A stretch of DNA of 64,000 bases from Candidatus Thiothrix anitrata (GTDB taxonomy: Bacteria > Pseudomonadota > Gammaproteobacteria > Thiotrichales > Thiotrichaceae): assembly GCF_017901155.1 (NCBI RefSeq), contig NZ_CP072800.1, forward strand, positions 1,701,283 through 1,765,282. Direction: 5' to 3'. Every line of letters starts with the position of its first letter. Within the stretch, counting starts at the first letter, position 1. The notes below the pieces were generated by a model that saw only the letters and a program-made list of their open reading frames with translations, searched no databases and was not told the DNA's origin. This document shows positions 60,612 through 64,000 of the stretch, piece by piece. A program made the translations under genes and the position numbers.

Positions 60612-61203
60612 CTAGCTCACAATGGCTTTTAACGTGCGCATGATCAGCATGAAGTCTAACAGTACGTTGTGGTGGGTGGCGTATTTTGTGTAATAGCCAA
60701 GCTTAATCGGCAGTATGGTTTCTTTGTAGGTTTGTTCGGGATTATCAGATTGCCCTAGCAGGGTATTTTCATCTTTGAATTCGATGGATGCCAGATCTGT
60801 AATGCCAGGTTTAACGGAGAGTACGACTTCGCGCAGGTACTCTGGGTAACAGGCGACGTATTTGGGGACTTCAGGGCGGGGCCAACTCAAACTCATCTTG
60901 CCGATTACAACATCGATCAGTTGTGGGAGTTCGTCGAGCTTGTAGCGGCGTAGAAACGCACCGGAGCGGGTGATACGGCTGTCATTGCCAACCGTAATTT
61001 GCAGGCCACGCTTTTCTGCATCCGTCACCATAGTGCGGAATTTGTGGATGCGGAAGGTTTTGCCGTATTGCCCCACCCGTTCTTGGCGGAAGAAATGGAC
61101 CAGCGGAGTCGAATTTAATCCACGCTGCCATTAAGAACAGCAGCGGGCTAAGAATGACTAGACCAAGACTGGCAAAAATTAGGTCGAAGAGTCGTTTTGA
61201 CAT
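60612..61203 (-). CDS. Undecaprenyl-phosphate sugar transferase (WcaJ/WbaP C-domain), frameshifted
   Basis: Two frames together give a PglC-type initiating transferase of about 197 aa: [20 protein letters not shown] with a membrane anchor, then after the break near 61093-61098 RHKFRTM-type motif [15 protein letters not shown] and [20 protein letters not shown]. Restoring one C and one T gives the expected [14 protein letters not shown]. The usual VGPRPE is SWPRPE here, which may be another read error. It attaches the first sugar phosphate to the lipid carrier. Confidence 0.8.
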
Positions 61204-62355
61204 TGGCTTAAGATCCCCCTGATAGCTGCAATGACGCGAGTTTGATCCTCGTCCGTCATTTTGGTGTAGAGAGGCAAACTCACCGCTTGTTCATACGTTG
61301 CTAGACTATAAGGAAAATCTTGTGGTTGTAAGTGATAGCTATCACGCCAATAGGGATGTAGGTGTAATGGGATGAAATGAACACTGCAACCAATGCCACA
61401 TTTTGCCATTGCTTCAATAAATTGGTTACGCTCGATACCCGCTTGTGGGGTTAGGCGCAGCACATATAAATGCCAAGCGTGTAAATCGCCATCCGGTGCG
61501 TTAGGTGGGAATCGTAAGGGTAAGTCTGCGAGTTCACGGGTGTAGCGTTCTGCCATTTCCTGACGACGTTGTTGGAAACGGTTAGCTTTTTGTAACTGGT
61601 GGATACCGAGGGATGAAGCTAAATCTGTAAGGTTGTATTTGAAGCCGGGGGCGACTACTTCATAGTGCCAAGCGGGTTTGGTAGAGGTGTAGCGATCGAA
61701 AGCATCGCGACTGATACCGTGTAAGCGCATGACTTTGCAGCGGGCGGCTATTTCTGGGTTGCGTGTCACGATCATGCCGCCTTCGCCAGTGGTGATGGTT
61801 TTGGTGGCGTAGAAGCTGAAAACGGTGACATCGCTATCCAGTGAGCCGATTAGCTGACCTTGGTAGCGTGTGGGAAGGGCATGGGCGGCATCTTCTACCA
61901 TTTTGAGATTGTGTTTACGGGCAATCGTTAAAATGCTCGTCATATCACAGGCTAAACCGGCGAAGTGGACGGGGATGATGGCTTTGGTTTTAGAGGTGAT
62001 GGCGGCTTCAATTTTGCTGGGGTCGATATTGAAAGTGTTGGGATCAATATCAACAAAGATAGGGTGTGCGCCTAAATAACGGATGACTTCGGCGGTGGCA
62101 GTGAAGGTGTAGGGTGTGGTGATGACTTCATCGCCTGCGCTGATGCCTATGGCTTCGAGTGCTAAATGTAAGCCAGCAGTGGCTGAGTTGACGGAAATGG
62201 CTTCACAATTGCCACCGATGAATTCTGCGAAGTCGGATTCAAAGCGTTTGGTTTTTGTCCGGTTGTTACCAGCCGGAACGTAAAGCATCAACGACTTCGT
62301 TAATTTCGGCTTCATCAATGTCGGGAAGTGCAAAAGGTATAAATGTGCTATTCAT
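61179..62355 (-). CDS. DegT/DnrJ/EryC1 sugar aminotransferase, frameshifted near the start
   Basis: The ATG at 62355 gives [20 protein letters not shown] and reaches SGW before a stop; two restored bases (near 62257 and 62269) yield the expected [20 protein letters not shown] and join the long frame. The PLP lysine is in [17 protein letters not shown]. Such enzymes aminate 4-keto sugars, fitting the dehydratase nearby. The 3' end overlaps the sugar transferase by 25 bp. Confidence 0.85.
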
Positions 62356-62987
62356 TTAGGTTTCTTTGTCTGTAAAGTGATAAGTATAAATTGACATTTT
62401 TCGACTAGGATACTGTATGAAGTCTGAAGTATGTTTGAATTTATTCTTTTTGTAGAAGTCTATCACTGCTTTGTTGGAGCTATTATTATCTGTAGTGATG
62501 AAAACTCCTTTTTTGCTAGATGAGTATTTTTCTTGTTTAATGTATTCATTAAGTAGTCTGCTGCCCACTCCTTTTCTGCTGGCTTGCTCATGTACTGCTA
62601 ATGAGTATATTTCTCCAAAATCATGTTGGTTTACGTTAGAGTTGGCTTGTTTTTTTGTTAAAATTGAAAATGATTTCACAATTATTTTTTTTAAAATTTT
62701 TTCTTCTTTTAAAATGGATTTTATTAGTGGGATTAATAAGGTCGGTATGCGTTTAAGTAGTTGGCTGTAAAAATTTTTTGTTTCATTGGATCCGCAGATA
62801 AAACCTAATATTTGATCGGAATCCTCTTTTGCGCAAAGAATTGTTGATTTTGTTTGATTGGTAAAAGAGAATAATATTCTTTTAAAAAAGAAGAGCCTAG
62901 TTTTGTTGTAAAGCTATCTGGAAATGCTGATAGGTGAATTTTTACAATGTTGCTTATATCTTCTATCGTTGCTTTTTGTATATTCAT
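62356..62987 (-). CDS. GNAT acetyltransferase, frameshifted
   Basis: N-terminal MNIQKATIEDISNIVKIHLS and C-terminal SLAVHEQASRKGVGSRLLNE, with VIDFYKKNKFKHTS, are in different frames. One added T in the T4 run at 62863-62866 (complement) joins them through SLFTNQTKSTILCAKEDSDQ into about 210 aa. The RKGVGSRLL motif binds acetyl-CoA. In this locus it may acetylate an amino sugar. Base composition is much more AT-rich than upstream. Confidence 0.75.
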
Positions 62988-62999
62988 TTTTCTGTATTT

Positions 63000-64000
63000 T
63001 TAACTGGTGATGGTCTTGAAAAGATTAGCTAGTAATTTTTCTCTTGAGTTTGATTTTAAGTAGTAGGAATATATATTATCTTCGTCTAATTCATTTTTTA
63101 ACTGACTAAGGTTTCTTAGCGTGTTTATGATGTTGCTTTTATCGTTTGTATAGCAATATGCACCAATTTTTTCTTTGTGGATAATTTTTTCTAATTCTGT
63201 ATTCTTATCAGAAATACAAATAATGGGTATTCCTTCGGCTAAATAAGTGTTGATTTTGCTAGGGCTTGCATAAAGTGACATTGTTGGTATTAAGCTGACA
63301 ACGCCAAAATCGTGATTAGCAATTATTTCTCCAATTTCTTTGGATGTTACCGATGGTAGTAATTTTATTTTATTCTGATTTTTATGGTTGTTTATCATTT
63401 TCGATATATGTTTTTTTGAAGCCCCTTCTCCTATTATTGTTAGTGAAGTATTTGAAATTTCTTCATTTAATAAGATGTCCACTAATAATTCTAAGTTCTG
63501 AAATATTCCTATGTTTCCAGCATATATAAGTTTTACTTCACTAGTTTTTGATTTTTTCTTTTTAGAGCGCGAGCTGACATGAGGGATGTAATTGTCAGCT
63601 ACAAATATGTTTTTATTGCTTGTTTTATGGTGTAATGTATCTTTCATTTCCTCTGATAAAGTAATTATCTTATCGGCATTTTTAAGAGAAAACTTTTCAA
63701 GTTTCTGAAGAAAAAAATCAAAAATACCGCTTCTTCCTGCCGCTTGCATAGCCTCTGGATGTATATCTTGACAATGGTATATAAAGCTAAATCTATTGAA
63801 ACCTATCATTTTTGCAAGAGCTATCGAAAATGGCATAATGACTGGCGGTGTAGAGGGAGTAATGATGTAACAATTTTTTTTAGTAATTGATATAAAAAAG
63901 AGGCAATGGCAAACCAGATATAGAATAATGATTTTGATGAAAACATTTTTTTAATATGTGTGATCTCTAGTTTCCTTAATTGTTCTATTTTATTGATTGC
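63000..64000 (-). CDS. Glycosyltransferase family 4/1 (WbuB-like), 5' end outside window, frameshifted
   Basis: The main frame (63000-63836 and upstream) has ITPSTPPVIMPFSIALAKMI, FIYHCQDIHPEAMQAAGRSG, the acceptor/donor segment VKLIYAGNIGIFQNLELLVD and a C-terminal EGIPIICISDKNTELEKII. Upstream of an eight-A run (complement of 63874-63881) the open frame changes; a ninth A would give SFLYQLLKKNCYIITPSTPP. The sequence runs off the window edge. It transfers a sugar in EPS or O-antigen assembly. The AT-rich composition differs from the core genome, as is usual for such loci. Confidence 0.8.

Noticed and set aside
1-64000. tRNA or rRNA genes, complete insertion sequences, integrases
   Set aside because: I looked for tRNA-like cloverleaf ends, rRNA signatures, DDE transposases and tyrosine recombinases and saw none.

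Overview
The window reads as chromosome of a gammaproteobacterium. Gene order is typical of that class: pepP-ygfB-(TIGR02449)-zapA-6S RNA, trpB-trpA-accD-folC-SPOR-cvpA-purF-metZ, asd, plsY, bioH-bioC and ettA. A DsrE-family protein, a CbiX chelatase, very many toxin-antitoxin (TA) modules and many STAND/DUF4143-type ATPases make a filamentous sulfur oxidiser of the Thiothrix type (Thiotrichales) my best guess. That assignment is inference; no rRNA or tRNA is visible.

Layout. 0-7 kb: 5' part of pilU (minus), a periplasmic SH3-like protein, rsuA, mazEF, a major porin, then an accessory patch (small TA-like gene, phd-vapC cassette, gene remnant, Rpn nuclease, Cys-rich protein). 7-15.6 kb: papain-like protease, asd, plsY, bioH-bioC-cbiX, a DsrE protein, 6S RNA, zapA, a ZapB-like coiled coil, ygfB, pepP. 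15.6-24 kb: a DUF4143 ATPase placed between pepP and ubiH, a 2OG-Fe(II) oxygenase, an FMN glutamate-synthase-like protein, an AlbA/Schlafen protein and a YhcG nuclease coupled to bioA. 24.2-33.4 kb: trpF, fused to a SnoaL-like domain, is separated from trpB by about 8 kb of accessory DNA. This holds four two-gene TA-type modules, a Uma2 nuclease, an SH3 protein and a two-gene ATPase operon whose second protein has a membrane domain built from GLVG repeats. 33.4-47.3 kb: trpBA, accD, folC, SPOR protein, cvpA, purF, L,D-transpeptidase, metZ, glycerate kinase, DUF455 protein, SLT-LysM transglycosylase, ettA. 47.5-64 kb: cell-envelope and exopolysaccharide genes: M23 peptidase, FecR-like protein, lipoprotein and YiiX-like protein on plus; O-antigen ligase-like protein, TPR-like protein, Wzc, Wza, PHP phosphatase, FlaA1/WbpM-type dehydratase, then sugar transferase, DegT aminotransferase, GNAT and glycosyltransferase on minus.

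Three themes stand out. First, TA and ATPase/nuclease genes sit inside or between conserved housekeeping operons. Second, two unrelated TA-type inserts (about 4.5-5.4 kb and 59.9-60.5 kb) are each bounded by a copied 3' end of the upstream gene, which may mark a shared insertion mechanism. Third, from about 58.3 kb to the end of the window nearly every gene is split by apparent one-base losses in homopolymer runs. Each can be rejoined by restoring a base, so base-calling errors are more likely than true gene decay. The best candidate for an undescribed system is the paired ATPase operon at 26.7-29.9 kb.
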